A stretch of 9,563 bases of DNA from DHVE2 group archaeon (GCA_015522935.1 WALH01000041.1:1-9563); one strand, 5' to 3'; counted from the first letter of the stretch, positions 1 to 6,754 are shown. Numbers and translations: made by a program. Notes: generated by a model not told the origin, from the letters alone.

Positions 1-19
1 AAATCATGCCATATTTTTA

Positions 20-778
20 TCATTCATTTTCAAGCATTTTTAATGCGTCTTTTGCATCCTCGTTCTCCGGGTCTCTTCTCAGTGCTTCCTTAATGTATCT
101 TTTCGCCTCTTCCTTCTTATCCATCGCCACATAGCACATTCCCTTGGCATACCATGCATCAGGGTCGTCGGATAATTCAATACATTTATCAAATGCTTTT
201 ATAGCCTCTTTGAATCTTTCCAGATAATAGAGGGCGAGACCTTTGTTGTACCACGCATTGTCGTAGTCTTTATCGATACTCAAGGCATGCTCAGCCGCAT
301 CTAACGCACCTTCATAATCTTCCATAAATATAAGGCTAACAGATAAGTTGTTCCATGCTTCCTCGTCATTGGGATTAATTTCTATTATCTTGCGATAATA
401 TTTGGAAGATGCGTCAGGCTTATCCAGAGAATCATAGCATGATGCTAAATTGTAAAGGGCATCCGTATTTTTAGGATTTATCTCTGTAACTCTACGGAAG
501 TATTTTGCCGCTTCTTTATAATCTTCATTATCGTAAAGTATCATTCCCTTGAGAAGGAGAAGATCTTCATCATCCGAATTCATCCTCAAAAGTTCATCCA
601 CAATTTTTAATGCATCATCGTCTCGGTCCATTGAACGGTAGATGTACGCCTTGTATGTCAGAGCCTTAACATTGTTCTTATCCTCTTTAAGAACCTTATC
701 TATCAGTTCAAGAGCAGGATCGAAAAGCCCCATCTCCAGATATTTCTGTATGTCTTCTTCCCATTTTTCTTCGTTCAT
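20..778 (-). CDS. TPR-repeat protein, about seven tandem repeats
   Basis: This 252-residue protein is built almost entirely of tetratricopeptide repeats, the 34-residue helix-turn-helix units that form a protein-binding solenoid. Units can be placed at about residues 3-35, 36-69, 71-104, 105-138, 139-172, 173-206 and 207-240. The repeats show the usual pattern: W/L and Y/G/A in the first helix, A in the second, and a closing -NP- or -DP- (INPKN at 100-104, INPND at 134-138, RDPEN at 235-239). There is no signal peptide, membrane segment or catalytic domain, so it is probably a cytosolic scaffold. The partner cannot be told from sequence. It lies 38 bases after the reductase gene but has its own TATA box 26 bases before the ATG and no Shine-Dalgarno site, suggesting a leaderless mRNA. 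The fold is certain; the role is unknown. Confidence 0.9.
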   Translation of the reverse strand: MNEEKWEEDIQKYLEMGLFDPALELIDKVLKEDKNNVKALTYKAYIYRSMDRDDDALKIVDELLRMNSDDEDLLLLKGMILYDNEDYKEAAKYFRRVTEINPKNTDALYNLASCYDSLDKPDASSKYYRKIIEINPNDEEAWNNLSVSLIFMEDYEGALDAAEHALSIDKDYDNAWYNKGLALYYLERFKEAIKAFDKCIELSDDPDAWYAKGMCYVAMDKKEEAKRYIKEALRRDPENEDAKDALKMLENE

Positions 779-799
779 AGAAGATGAATATCCACTATG

Positions 800-808
800 T
801 ATAAAAAC
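800..808 (-). promoter_or_regulatory. TATA box of the TPR gene
   Basis: Read on the minus strand this is GTTTTTATA, a good archaeal box A. Its centre is about 26 bases before the TPR start codon at 778, which would place transcription start at or next to the ATG. It sits just past the stop codon of the reductase gene, so the TPR gene can be transcribed independently. Confidence 0.6.
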
Positions 809-816
809 CTACTCAT

Positions 817-1698
817 TTACAATTTTTCCGAATATACTTTTTTGAGCCACAGTTTAATGAAATGGCGTGATACATGTGGGAATCTCCCAGCAAGTTTTGA
901 TAATTTCCATTCTGTGCTAAGATATTTCAAAAGACTGGAAAAATCAGGGTTACGAAGATTTTGGAAAAGAGTGAAGGCAGAGTAGAAAGCACCGGTATAT
1001 CCTTCATAATTAAGAGGATCCACAAGATTTGCAGCGTCACCAATGCGCCATGCATATCCACTCCGAAATTCTGCATGTCCATTGTAAACCCCCATATAAG
1101 CACCTCTTTTTCTTCCACTTGCTCCCAATTTTTCCATAATAAGATCCACATTTCTTACAACCCACCCTCCATCCCCCGCAAGACCCACTGAATACCCTGA
1201 GATTTTGGGAAATATCCAAGCATATCTCGTGGGATATGCAATTCTGTATATTTTGAAGAAGTAGCCTTCAGGCTTAATTTTAACATTTAAGGAATGAACT
1301 TCAATTCCCAGAATATTCGTCTTTCCAGCACCAGATGCTATGACCTTAATGGATCTTCTCTCAAATTTTCTATGAGATGAGGAATAATAAATTTTTGCGC
1401 CTTCTCCTTCTGCTATCTCTCTAAGGTATTTTTGAAGATCATCTCTTTCAACAGATATTCCTAAATTTCCATAGTGGGATGTTATTTTCCCGTCAAACTC
1501 AACATCTACCTGCCTGATTTTAACATTTTCCACTTTATCAAGTTTTATTATTTTTAAAACTCTTGGCAAAACACCTCCCGCACATGGCTTGCTCAAACTC
1601 TTTTTTCTCATTTCGTAAACTTTCACGTTAAATCCCTTTTTCGCGAGAAGATACGCCAGATAACTCCCTGCGATTCCTGCACCACGAATCTCTATCAT
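817..1698 (-). CDS. Short geranylgeranyl-reductase-family FAD-dependent oxidoreductase
   Basis: The 293-residue protein starts with an FAD-binding Rossmann motif, GAGIAG at residues 6-11. It has the family's PCAGG element at 38-42, a YAWIFPK strand at 159-165 followed by VGLAG, and the second FAD motif GDAANLVDP at 220-228. This order marks the geranylgeranyl reductase family, which in archaea saturates the isoprenoid chains of membrane lipids using FADH2. Characterised archaeal enzymes are around 390-450 residues, so this one is about 100 short: the segment between the FAD elements is compact and little remains after GDAA. It could be a lipid or quinone-side-chain reductase with a small pocket, or a related oxidoreductase with another substrate. 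The frame is open for 38 codons further upstream, but the ATG at 1698 is preferred because it begins the FAD motif and overlaps the HIT stop as ATGA. Confidence 0.8.
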   Translation of the reverse strand: MIEIRGAGIAGSYLAYLLAKKGFNVKVYEMRKKSLSKPCAGGVLPRVLKIIKLDKVENVKIRQVDVEFDGKITSHYGNLGISVERDDLQKYLREIAEGEGAKIYYSSSHRKFERRSIKVIASGAGKTNILGIEVHSLNVKIKPEGYFFKIYRIAYPTRYAWIFPKISGYSVGLAGDGGWVVRNVDLIMEKLGASGRKRGAYMGVYNGHAEFRSGYAWRIGDAANLVDPLNYEGYTGAFYSAFTLFQNLRNPDFSSLLKYLSTEWKLSKLAGRFPHVSRHFIKLWLKKVYSEKL

Positions 1699-2186
1699 CT
1701 TACCACTATTTTCTCTATCTCCTTTTTCAGTTCCTGGTAAGTATCTTCCAAACATTGAGGAATAACCTTTGTATCCGCTACGACGGGCATAAAATTCGTA
1801 TCCCCATTCCATCTCGGCACTATATGCACGTGAATATGGTCTTCTATTCCAGCTCCAGCAACTCGACCTATGTTAATCCCTATATTGAAGCCATGCGGAT
1901 TCATTGCATTCTTTAAGACACGGAGCATGAGGGATATGAGCTCGTAAATCTCCTCTACCTCCTCTTTTTTAAGGTTTTCAAATTCAGCCACATGTCTGTA
2001 GGGAGCGACCATCACATGCCCGGGATTGTATGGATAGTTATTCATTATCACAAACGCTTGTTTACCACGATATAAAATTAAATTTTTTTCATCCTCGTTC
2101 ATCGCCGGGAGTTTGCAAAATATGCAACCCTCAATCTTCTCCATTTTTATGTATTCAATCCTCCATGGGGCGAATATTTTATTCAT
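1695..2186 (-). CDS. HIT-family nucleotide hydrolase/phosphorylase
   Basis: The 163-residue protein carries the histidine-triad signature H117-I-H119-V-H121-I-V, in which the middle histidine forms the nucleotidyl intermediate. The N-terminus, FAPWRIEYI at 5-13, is typical of the Ap4A-phosphorylase/FHIT-like branch. A C21-x-x-C24 pair resembles the zinc-binding cysteines found in several members of this branch. NPGHVMVAPYRHVAEF at 54-69 is the usual core strand. Family members hydrolyse dinucleoside polyphosphates or nucleoside phosphoramidates in the cytosol; the exact substrate cannot be read here. The gene lies 63 bases after herA and its last bases overlap the reductase start (ATGA), so those two are surely co-transcribed. 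A TATA-like box about 25 bases before the ATG suggests its own leaderless promoter. Confidence 0.92.
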   Translation of the reverse strand: MNKIFAPWRIEYIKMEKIEGCIFCKLPAMNEDEKNLILYRGKQAFVIMNNYPYNPGHVMVAPYRHVAEFENLKKEEVEEIYELISLMLRVLKNAMNPHGFNIGINIGRVAGAGIEDHIHVHIVPRWNGDTNFMPVVADTKVIPQCLEDTYQELKKEIEKIVVR

Positions 2187-2206
2187 AGAGGATAATCGCT
2201 TCGGGG

Positions 2207-2214
2207 ATAAAAAT
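2207..2214 (-). promoter_or_regulatory. TATA box of the HIT-reductase unit
   Basis: On the minus strand this reads ATTTTTAT, inside the 63-base gap between herA and the HIT gene. The centre is about 24-25 bases before the HIT ATG and no Shine-Dalgarno site precedes that ATG, consistent with a leaderless transcript. Read-through from herA may also supply expression. Confidence 0.5.
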
Positions 2215-2249
2215 GTTTTACAGCGTTTTCTACATCATTTAAAGAGAAG

Positions 2250-3767
2250 TCAAAAAACAGCCTCCAAAGTCACCTGCTTCTTTCCATTCTCATTCTCTCT
2301 CTCTGAATCTACAAGATCTTCGAACTTATCCACCTTCATAGGTATGGCGAATTTGGTGAATATACTGCTCACTATAGCTTCACCTTTATCCAGCGAGGCA
2401 ATCATCTTGCTATCCTTGCTCAAATCTTGAGGCGCAGATGATATTACTGCATCCCTCTCCCCCTTCATTTCATTTCCTAAGATTATTTTTGTGTTGAGAT
2501 TCGCCATTATCTCACGGGGGATCATTGATGGAAGTTGCGTTATTGCTATTAGCCCAACCTTGAATTTTCTCCCCTCTCTCGCTATTCTCTTGAATACATT
2601 GCTCTTGTCCCCACCGAGAACTCTTGGGGCCTCTTCCAATACAACCGAAACAACAGGTAATTCAGAGAATATGCAATCTTCATCTCTTCCTTCCTTACAT
2701 CTTTTGTGTCTCTCAAATATGGAGCTCATTATCATGCTCGCTATGAGAATCTCCAGATCATGAGACATGGTGCTTGTGTCCACAATAACTATTCTTCCGG
2801 AATCCAAATGTTCCACTATATCCTTTATTGTTCTGCGCCCTTCGTCACCTATGGAGAATATGTTTCCTCGAGGTACAATTTCTCCATCCACTACACTTAA
2901 ATCCAGCGCAACCTGAATTTTTCTTTGTAATACGGCCATAGTCACATCGCCTATTCCATTTATTGTTTTACCATGTAGTATATTTTCTATCCACTCCTCG
3001 CCCCACGCACGGTAAGCTAAGTACATAGCATCCTCCTGCGCCTCTGTGAATTCCACTATCTCTTCCAAGTGATGGGGTCTTACATTTCTTATGTTTATAC
3101 GAAGTGTGAAACCTTCGCGGGGGTTTGGAGAATAATACAGAACGTTATCCCTTGCCTCAGAATGTTCAGCCAGTCCATATCTCCTTCCATTATGCACATA
3201 ACTGTAATATTCGTTGTGCGCATCTAAAACTAAAATGCCAGCGTATTTCTTACCAATGAGGTTCCAGAGCATCACCTTCATAAGATTGCTTTTACCCATA
3301 CCTGTAGCCGCTGGTATAAGGATATGATGGCTCAAAAGGTCTTTGCCATTCAATCTCAGAGGAACTTGCAGAACACGAGAACCGCTTCGTATCCTGCCAA
3401 GATATACTCCCTCATTCTCGTTGCTCATAAAATTAAAGTCCTCCTCTTTTACCTTCCGAAGAATGCGAAAGAAACTTGGTAGAGATTTGGGTGAGCCCTT
3501 GATACGGAGATCGAAAACTGGCTTAGCTTTAGCAAGGATATAATTTCTCACCTTTTCCTCCATAACCTTTGTTTTTCCATATCCTTCCAATTCCATTCCG
3601 CTCATTCTTGCTAAATCACGATTTTCCAGTAGACTTCCGTATTCAAGATCAAAGACCTGCAACAGGATATCATCAGCGACTAAAAGCTCACCAATCTCTA
3701 TCTTTTCATCACTTTTCTGCCGAATCCATATCTCTCCGTAATCTCCTCCAATTATCTGTCCAACCAT
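2250..3767 (-). CDS. herA: HerA hexameric DNA translocase/helicase ATPase
   Basis: HerA is the FtsK/VirB4-superfamily hexameric ATPase that, with NurA, resects DNA ends for homologous recombination. The 505-residue length matches the family. The N-terminal ~50 residues fit the HAS-barrel. The Walker A loop lies at 153-160 (AATGMGKS), followed by ILVLDAHNEY at 178-187, the D-x-H-x-E-Y motif of HerA proteins. Walker B is VVSVVLEEA at 372-380, and REGRKFKVGLIAITQLPS at 398-415 holds the conserved arginine-rich and sensor TQ elements. The first glycine of the P-loop is alanine (A153), while the G-K-S core is intact. The gene begins directly after the nurA stop with no gap. A GAGGTGA Shine-Dalgarno site lies within the last nurA codons, five bases from the ATG. 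Translational pairing with NurA is therefore likely. Confidence 0.96.
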   Translation of the reverse strand: MVGQIIGGDYGEIWIRQKSDEKIEIGELLVADDILLQVFDLEYGSLLENRDLARMSGMELEGYGKTKVMEEKVRNYILAKAKPVFDLRIKGSPKSLPSFFRILRKVKEEDFNFMSNENEGVYLGRIRSGSRVLQVPLRLNGKDLLSHHILIPAATGMGKSNLMKVMLWNLIGKKYAGILVLDAHNEYYSYVHNGRRYGLAEHSEARDNVLYYSPNPREGFTLRINIRNVRPHHLEEIVEFTEAQEDAMYLAYRAWGEEWIENILHGKTINGIGDVTMAVLQRKIQVALDLSVVDGEIVPRGNIFSIGDEGRRTIKDIVEHLDSGRIVIVDTSTMSHDLEILIASMIMSSIFERHKRCKEGRDEDCIFSELPVVSVVLEEAPRVLGGDKSNVFKRIAREGRKFKVGLIAITQLPSMIPREIMANLNTKIILGNEMKGERDAVISSAPQDLSKDSKMIASLDKGEAIVSSIFTKFAIPMKVDKFEDLVDSERENENGKKQVTLEAVF

Positions 3768-4742
3768 TTACTTCACCTCGCTTATTATGTCATGTGCGTT
3801 CATTGCGTTCATTTCCAATCTTGAAAATTCATCCAGATAATCTGAAATCATTGTGCGATATGTTTTGATTTCCTCATCGCTGACCCTTGCATTTATATCG
3901 GCATCGATCAATCCGTACGGATACCCTAAAAATGTGGGGTCAGAGGATAAGGGAAGGAGTTGCGGTAAAATATCCCCCACCAATGAATCTGGATATATTT
4001 CCGAGCGAAACACATACTGTGAATAGGGATGAAGCTTTATAATGAACATATCCCCTCGAATAGTCGTTATATTCCTCGCCACAGGATTGTAGTACCACGT
4101 TCCCTTCACGCCATTCTTTAAAGATAGATGGTGAATTGCTGCAATAAGAGAATAGCCACGCGTTGTAAGTAGTGAACATGTCTTGGATATGCCAATTATT
4201 CCCCTTGCAGATTTCAAAGCTCTTTCCTGATATTCCCACTCTCCCCTTTCGGCAGTTTGAAGCGAACCATCCCTCACAACATAATCGCATTTCTTTCCAA
4301 TTTTTTCGATTAAAAGCCATTCACCAATACGCCTCACAAATCCTGCAATCTCTCTCACACCTTCCTTCAAATTCCTTTCTTCTATTTCCATTGTTTCATT
4401 CATCAATCCTGAAGATTTGAGATCATGAATGCCTACATTGTAAATTTTTTTATCCACATCGTATCGGGATTCCAACACAAAATCGTACCTGCCAAACTCA
4501 ATTTTTTCTCCCTTCAAAAATATGGAATAGTAGAGGCGAACTAAATCAATGGAGCCACCAGGATAAAGAACAATGTGATTGTTGCCTCCATCAACGAAGC
4601 ATAACCTTGCATTTCCATCATTTTCTTCAATTCTGTGGAAATTATTTACGCTCAGGGGCACAGGTTTAGCGTCGCTTATGCTCGGAAGTCCATAATCATC
4701 GGGTATTTTTCTTTTGGCAATCTTAGAAAGTAATTCAAACAT
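3768..4742 (-). CDS. nurA: NurA 5'-3' DNA nuclease
   Basis: NurA is the Mn-dependent RNase-H-like nuclease that docks on the HerA hexamer and degrades DNA strands during end resection. The 324-residue protein has the family's landmarks: FVDGGN at 49-54 with the first metal-binding Asp (D51), VVRDGSL at 155-161 with the second (D158), IGISKT at 183-188, and the C-terminal block FLGYPYGLIDADINARV at 271-287 followed by H317-D318. All expected acidic residues appear present, so it should be active. It is the first gene of the minus-strand unit, with a TATA box 26 bases before the ATG and no Shine-Dalgarno site, and it abuts herA. Many archaea have mre11 and rad50 beside these genes; here the next genes are HIT and a reductase. 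Confidence 0.93.
   Translation of the reverse strand: MFELLSKIAKRKIPDDYGLPSISDAKPVPLSVNNFHRIEENDGNARLCFVDGGNNHIVLYPGGSIDLVRLYYSIFLKGEKIEFGRYDFVLESRYDVDKKIYNVGIHDLKSSGLMNETMEIEERNLKEGVREIAGFVRRIGEWLLIEKIGKKCDYVVRDGSLQTAERGEWEYQERALKSARGIIGISKTCSLLTTRGYSLIAAIHHLSLKNGVKGTWYYNPVARNITTIRGDMFIIKLHPYSQYVFRSEIYPDSLVGDILPQLLPLSSDPTFLGYPYGLIDADINARVSDEEIKTYRTMISDYLDEFSRLEMNAMNAHDIISEVK
3773..3779 (-). promoter_or_regulatory. Shine-Dalgarno site of herA inside the nurA 3' end
   Basis: On the minus strand this reads GAGGTGA, complementary to the archaeal 16S rRNA tail, five bases before the herA ATG. It is formed by the last codons of nurA, so herA is translated from the shared mRNA. It fixes the herA start. 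Confidence 0.7.
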
Positions 4743-4763
4743 CAGTAAGGGATTACATGTCAG

Positions 4764-4771
4764 TATAAAAA
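4764..4771 (-). promoter_or_regulatory. TATA box of nurA-herA
   Basis: On the minus strand this reads TTTTTATA, centred about 26 bases before the nurA ATG at 4742. Transcription would start at or next to the ATG, giving a leaderless mRNA. It lies in the 117-base divergent region shared with rps19e. Confidence 0.65.
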
Positions 4772-4812
4772 TACTTCATCCTTGCTTTCAATGTGGTTTT
4801 GCGTATGGAAAA

Positions 4813-4828
4813 CGAAATACTCTTATAT
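4813..4828 (+). promoter_or_regulatory. BRE and TATA box of the rps19e operon
   Basis: CGAAA at 4813-4817 looks like a TFB recognition element and is followed by TCTTATAT at 4821-4828. This is the most consensus-like promoter in the window, fitting a highly expressed ribosomal operon. A start site about 25 bases downstream would leave a leader of roughly 8-10 bases before the ATG at 4860. It also supports that ATG over upstream in-frame starts, which would lie before the transcript begins. Confidence 0.6.
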
Positions 4829-4859
4829 GGGTAATGTATTGGGCGCTTTGGCGATTAAT

Positions 4860-5315
4860 ATGGTTACAGCTTACGATGTTCCTCCAGAAAAATTGATAGA
4901 CGAGGTCGCAAGAATACTGAAAGATGAGAAGAAAGTAGATCCACCAGAGTGGGCGCACTGGGTGACGACAGGAGTTCATAAGGAACGAGGTCCGGAGCAA
5001 GATAACTGGTGGTACGTTCGTGTAGCATCAGTACTGCGAAAAATTTACGTTTCCGGGCCAATAGGTACATCCCGGTTAGCATCGTATTATGGTGGCAAGG
5101 AGGATCGAGGTTCTAAAAGATACAAGGCAAGAAAAGGAAGCCGTGCGATAATTCGTAAGGCAATGCAACAACTTGAAAATATTGGATATGTTAAAAAAGA
5201 AAAGAAAGGTCGTGTTATAACCCCTCAAGGTAGATCCTTCTTGGATAATGCAGCTAAAAAAGTAATAGATGAGATTGTAAAGGAGAATAAAGATTTAAAA
5301 AAATACACAAAGTGA
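4860..5315 (+). CDS. rps19e: Small-subunit ribosomal protein S19e (eS19)
   Basis: S19e is an archaeal/eukaryotic protein of the small-subunit head, needed for 18S/16S maturation in eukaryotes. The 151-residue product matches the usual archaeal length of about 150. Visible family features are PPEWAHWVTTGVHKERGP at 28-45, WWYVRVASVLRKIY at 50-63, GPIGTSRLASYYGG at 66-79 and the winged-helix end RKAMQQLENIGYVKK...GRVITPQG at 99-124. The frame is open 26 codons further upstream, but those residues are cysteine- and tryptophan-rich and unlike S19e, and the TATA box lies inside that stretch. The ATG before VTAYDVPPE is therefore the real start. It heads the operon with PDCD5-like, L39e, L31e and aIF6, an arrangement common in archaea. 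Confidence 0.96.
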   Translation: MVTAYDVPPEKLIDEVARILKDEKKVDPPEWAHWVTTGVHKERGPEQDNWWYVRVASVLRKIYVSGPIGTSRLASYYGGKEDRGSKRYKARKGSRAIIRKAMQQLENIGYVKKEKKGRVITPQGRSFLDNAAKKVIDEIVKENKDLKKYTK

Positions 5316-5321
5316 TGTGAG

Positions 5322-5654
5322 ATGGAGGAGGATAAAGAACTGGAGGAGATAAAGCGAAGAAAACTTATGGAACTACTTCAGAGACAGCAGGTGCAGGAAG
5401 AGGAAAAGGAGAGGGAGGAAGAGGAAGAAATAGCGAGACAGAATGTACTCCGTCAAATATTAGAGCAGAAAGCGAGAGAGAGGCTTGCAAATATAAGGCT
5501 TGCCAGACCAGATCTTGCGAAAGCAGTTGAAAATCAGCTAATCCTTCTTGCTCAGAATGGGAGGCTGGCAAGGAAAATAACAGATGAAGAGTTAAAAGAA
5601 ATATTAAGGCGTTTAACCTCCCAGAGAAGGGAGATAAAAATCGTGAGGCGATAA
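5322..5654 (+). CDS. PDCD5/TFAR19-family DNA-binding protein
   Basis: The 110-residue protein belongs to the archaeal family related to human PDCD5, small three-helix-bundle proteins that bind DNA in vitro and whose cellular role in archaea is not settled. The first ~40 residues are a charged helix rich in E, K, R and Q. The conserved core is LRQILEQKARERLANIRLARPDLAKAVENQLILLAQNG at 43-80, followed by ITDEELKEILRRL at 86-98 and a basic tail. Length is typical. It starts six bases after the S19e stop, with a partial Shine-Dalgarno AGTGAT overlapping that stop. The constant linkage with rps19e and rpl39e in archaea suggests a function tied to ribosomes or nascent chains, though this is inference. 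Confidence 0.93.
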   Translation: MEEDKELEEIKRRKLMELLQRQQVQEEEKEREEEEEIARQNVLRQILEQKARERLANIRLARPDLAKAVENQLILLAQNGRLARKITDEELKEILRRLTSQRREIKIVRR

Positions 5655-5656
5655 GT

Positions 5657-5812
5657 ATGTCAAGAAATAAGCATGTAGCAAGAAAGTATCGAATTCTTCA
5701 TAAAGTGATACAGAATAGACGCGTGCCCGCATGGGTCGTTATGAGAACCGATAGAAAATTTCAGACACACCCTCATCGCAGAAACTGGCGAAGGAATAAA
5801 TTGAAGATTTGA
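5657..5812 (+). CDS. rpl39e: Large-subunit ribosomal protein L39e (eL39), 51 aa
   Basis: This very short gene encodes 51 residues, exactly the usual size of L39e, one of the smallest ribosomal proteins, which lines the peptide exit tunnel. It starts MSRNKHVARKYR and contains NRRVPAWVVMRTDRK at 20-34 and HRRNWRRNKLKI at the end, all hallmarks of the family. About a third of the residues are Arg, Lys or His, consistent with an rRNA-embedded protein. It begins two bases after the PDCD5-like stop and its TGA overlaps the Shine-Dalgarno site of rpl31e, so translation along the operon is tightly linked. It is easily missed by gene finders because of its length. Confidence 0.95.
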   Translation: MSRNKHVARKYRILHKVIQNRRVPAWVVMRTDRKFQTHPHRRNWRRNKLKI

Positions 5813-5818
5813 GGTGAT
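5811..5818 (+). promoter_or_regulatory. Shine-Dalgarno site of rpl31e
   Basis: GAGGTGAT is an eight-base match to the anti-Shine-Dalgarno sequence and overlaps the rpl39e stop. It lies four bases before the ATG at 5823, and the alternative GTG (5814) and ATG (5817) starts lie inside it. It therefore selects 5823 as the start. Confidence 0.7.
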
Positions 5819-5822
5819 GAAT

Positions 5823-6086
5823 ATGGCAGAAAAGGAGATGATTTACAACATTCCGTTGAGAGATGTTAAAGGCGTCTCAAGGAGTAGAAGATCAAATTAT
5901 GCGGTAAGGCTGGTGAGAAAATTCATATCGAGGCATATGAAAGTTCCGGAAGAGAATGTCTGGATAGACAATAGGGTTAATGAGGAAATATGGAAAAGGG
6001 GAATAGAAAAGCCTCCATCAAAGATTACAGTTAAGGCCATAAAATTTGAAGAAGATGAGACCGTAGAGGTTCTTATGCCTGAATAA
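5823..6086 (+). CDS. rpl31e: Large-subunit ribosomal protein L31e (eL31)
   Basis: L31e sits near the polypeptide exit site of the large subunit. The 87-residue product has the family pattern: YNIPLRDV at 8-15, SRSRRSNYAVRLVRKFISRHMKV at 19-41, then VWIDNRVNEEIWKRGIEKPP at 46-65 and ITVKAIKFEEDETVEVLMPE at the end. Length is typical of archaea (80-95). The reading frame can be extended three codons upstream to a GTG, but the ATG at 5823 is preferred because a near-perfect Shine-Dalgarno site ends four bases before it. The gene follows rpl39e with overlapping signals and is two bases from aIF6. Confidence 0.95.
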   Translation: MAEKEMIYNIPLRDVKGVSRSRRSNYAVRLVRKFISRHMKVPEENVWIDNRVNEEIWKRGIEKPPSKITVKAIKFEEDETVEVLMPE

Positions 6087-6088
6087 TT

Positions 6089-6754
6089 ATGATCAGCAAG
6101 TTATCAATCTTTGGGAGTCCGTATGTTGGTGTGTATGTTATTTCTAATGACAAAATGACAATTGTTCCAAGAGGTACGGATCAAAGAATAATCACAAAAA
6201 TAAAAGCAACACTTAAAGTCAATACGGTTTTTGAAACTATTTTAGCTGGAAGTCCTCTTTTAGGAAGTCTTGCCGTGCTGAACAACAAAGGTGCAGTAAT
6301 AACAGATTTTGCATTGGAGGATGATGTAAATTTTTTATTTGATAAATTGAACGTTCTCTTCATAGTAGATAAGATAAATGCTGTAGGAAATGATATCCTA
6401 GCCAATGATCATGCGGCATTAGTTCATGAGGATTTCGACAGGGAGACGGTGAAGTTAATCGAAGACACGCTTGACGTGGAGGTTGTTAAGGGTAGAATAG
6501 GAGGAATAAAAACTGTAGGATCTACGGCAATAGTGACGAATAAGGGGATGTTAGTTCATCCAAAGACTACGAATGAGGAAATGGAATTTTTAAAAGATCT
6601 CTTCAAAGTTCCAGTTTATATGACAACAGCCAACTATGGAAGCATATACCTTGGTGCAAGTATGGTAGCCAACATTCATGGGGCTATTGTAGGTGAAAAA
6701 ACGAGCACTGTGGAAATAGATAGAATTGAGAATGGGCTTGACATCATAGGGTGA
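6089..6754 (+). CDS. eif6: Translation initiation factor aIF6 (ribosome anti-association factor)
   Basis: aIF6 binds the large subunit near L14 and blocks premature joining with the small subunit. The 221-residue product matches the family length and its five-fold repeated pentein fold. Internal repeats can be followed through recurrent hydrophobic-strand, small-residue, G-T/A elements, for example ETILAGSPLLGSLAVLNNKGAVI, NAVGNDILANDHAALVHED and GSTAIVTNKGMLVHP. The start follows the L31e stop by two bases with only a weak Shine-Dalgarno site at distance (GAGGT near 6066), so it is probably translated by coupling. In many archaea this cluster continues with L20e/LX, prefoldin alpha and ftsY; here it ends with aIF6, which overlaps the convergent hydrolase gene by 11 bases. 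No clear T-run terminator follows it. Confidence 0.96.
   Translation: MISKLSIFGSPYVGVYVISNDKMTIVPRGTDQRIITKIKATLKVNTVFETILAGSPLLGSLAVLNNKGAVITDFALEDDVNFLFDKLNVLFIVDKINAVGNDILANDHAALVHEDFDRETVKLIEDTLDVEVVKGRIGGIKTVGSTAIVTNKGMLVHPKTTNEEMEFLKDLFKVPVYMTTANYGSIYLGASMVANIHGAIVGEKTSTVEIDRIENGLDIIG

Noticed and set aside
1..7. ATG on the minus strand at 7-5, possibly the next gene of the TPR unit
   Set aside because: Only two codons fall inside the window, so it cannot be told from a chance ATG.
20..778. Periodic DNA repeats suggesting a tandem array or CRISPR-like structure
   Set aside because: The periodicity is at the protein level only (34-residue TPR units); the DNA copies are too diverged to be a nucleotide repeat.
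1699..1812. 38-codon extension of the reductase
   Set aside because: It lies entirely inside the HIT coding region, and the FAD-binding strand begins at the ATG at 1698.
4782..4859. 26-codon N-terminal extension of S19e
   Set aside because: It contains the promoter (CGAAA and TATA at 4813-4828) and its residues do not resemble S19e.
6696..6701. Six-T run on the minus strand as terminator of the MBL hydrolase
   Set aside because: Short, inside the aIF6 coding sequence, and without other support; mentioned only as a possibility.
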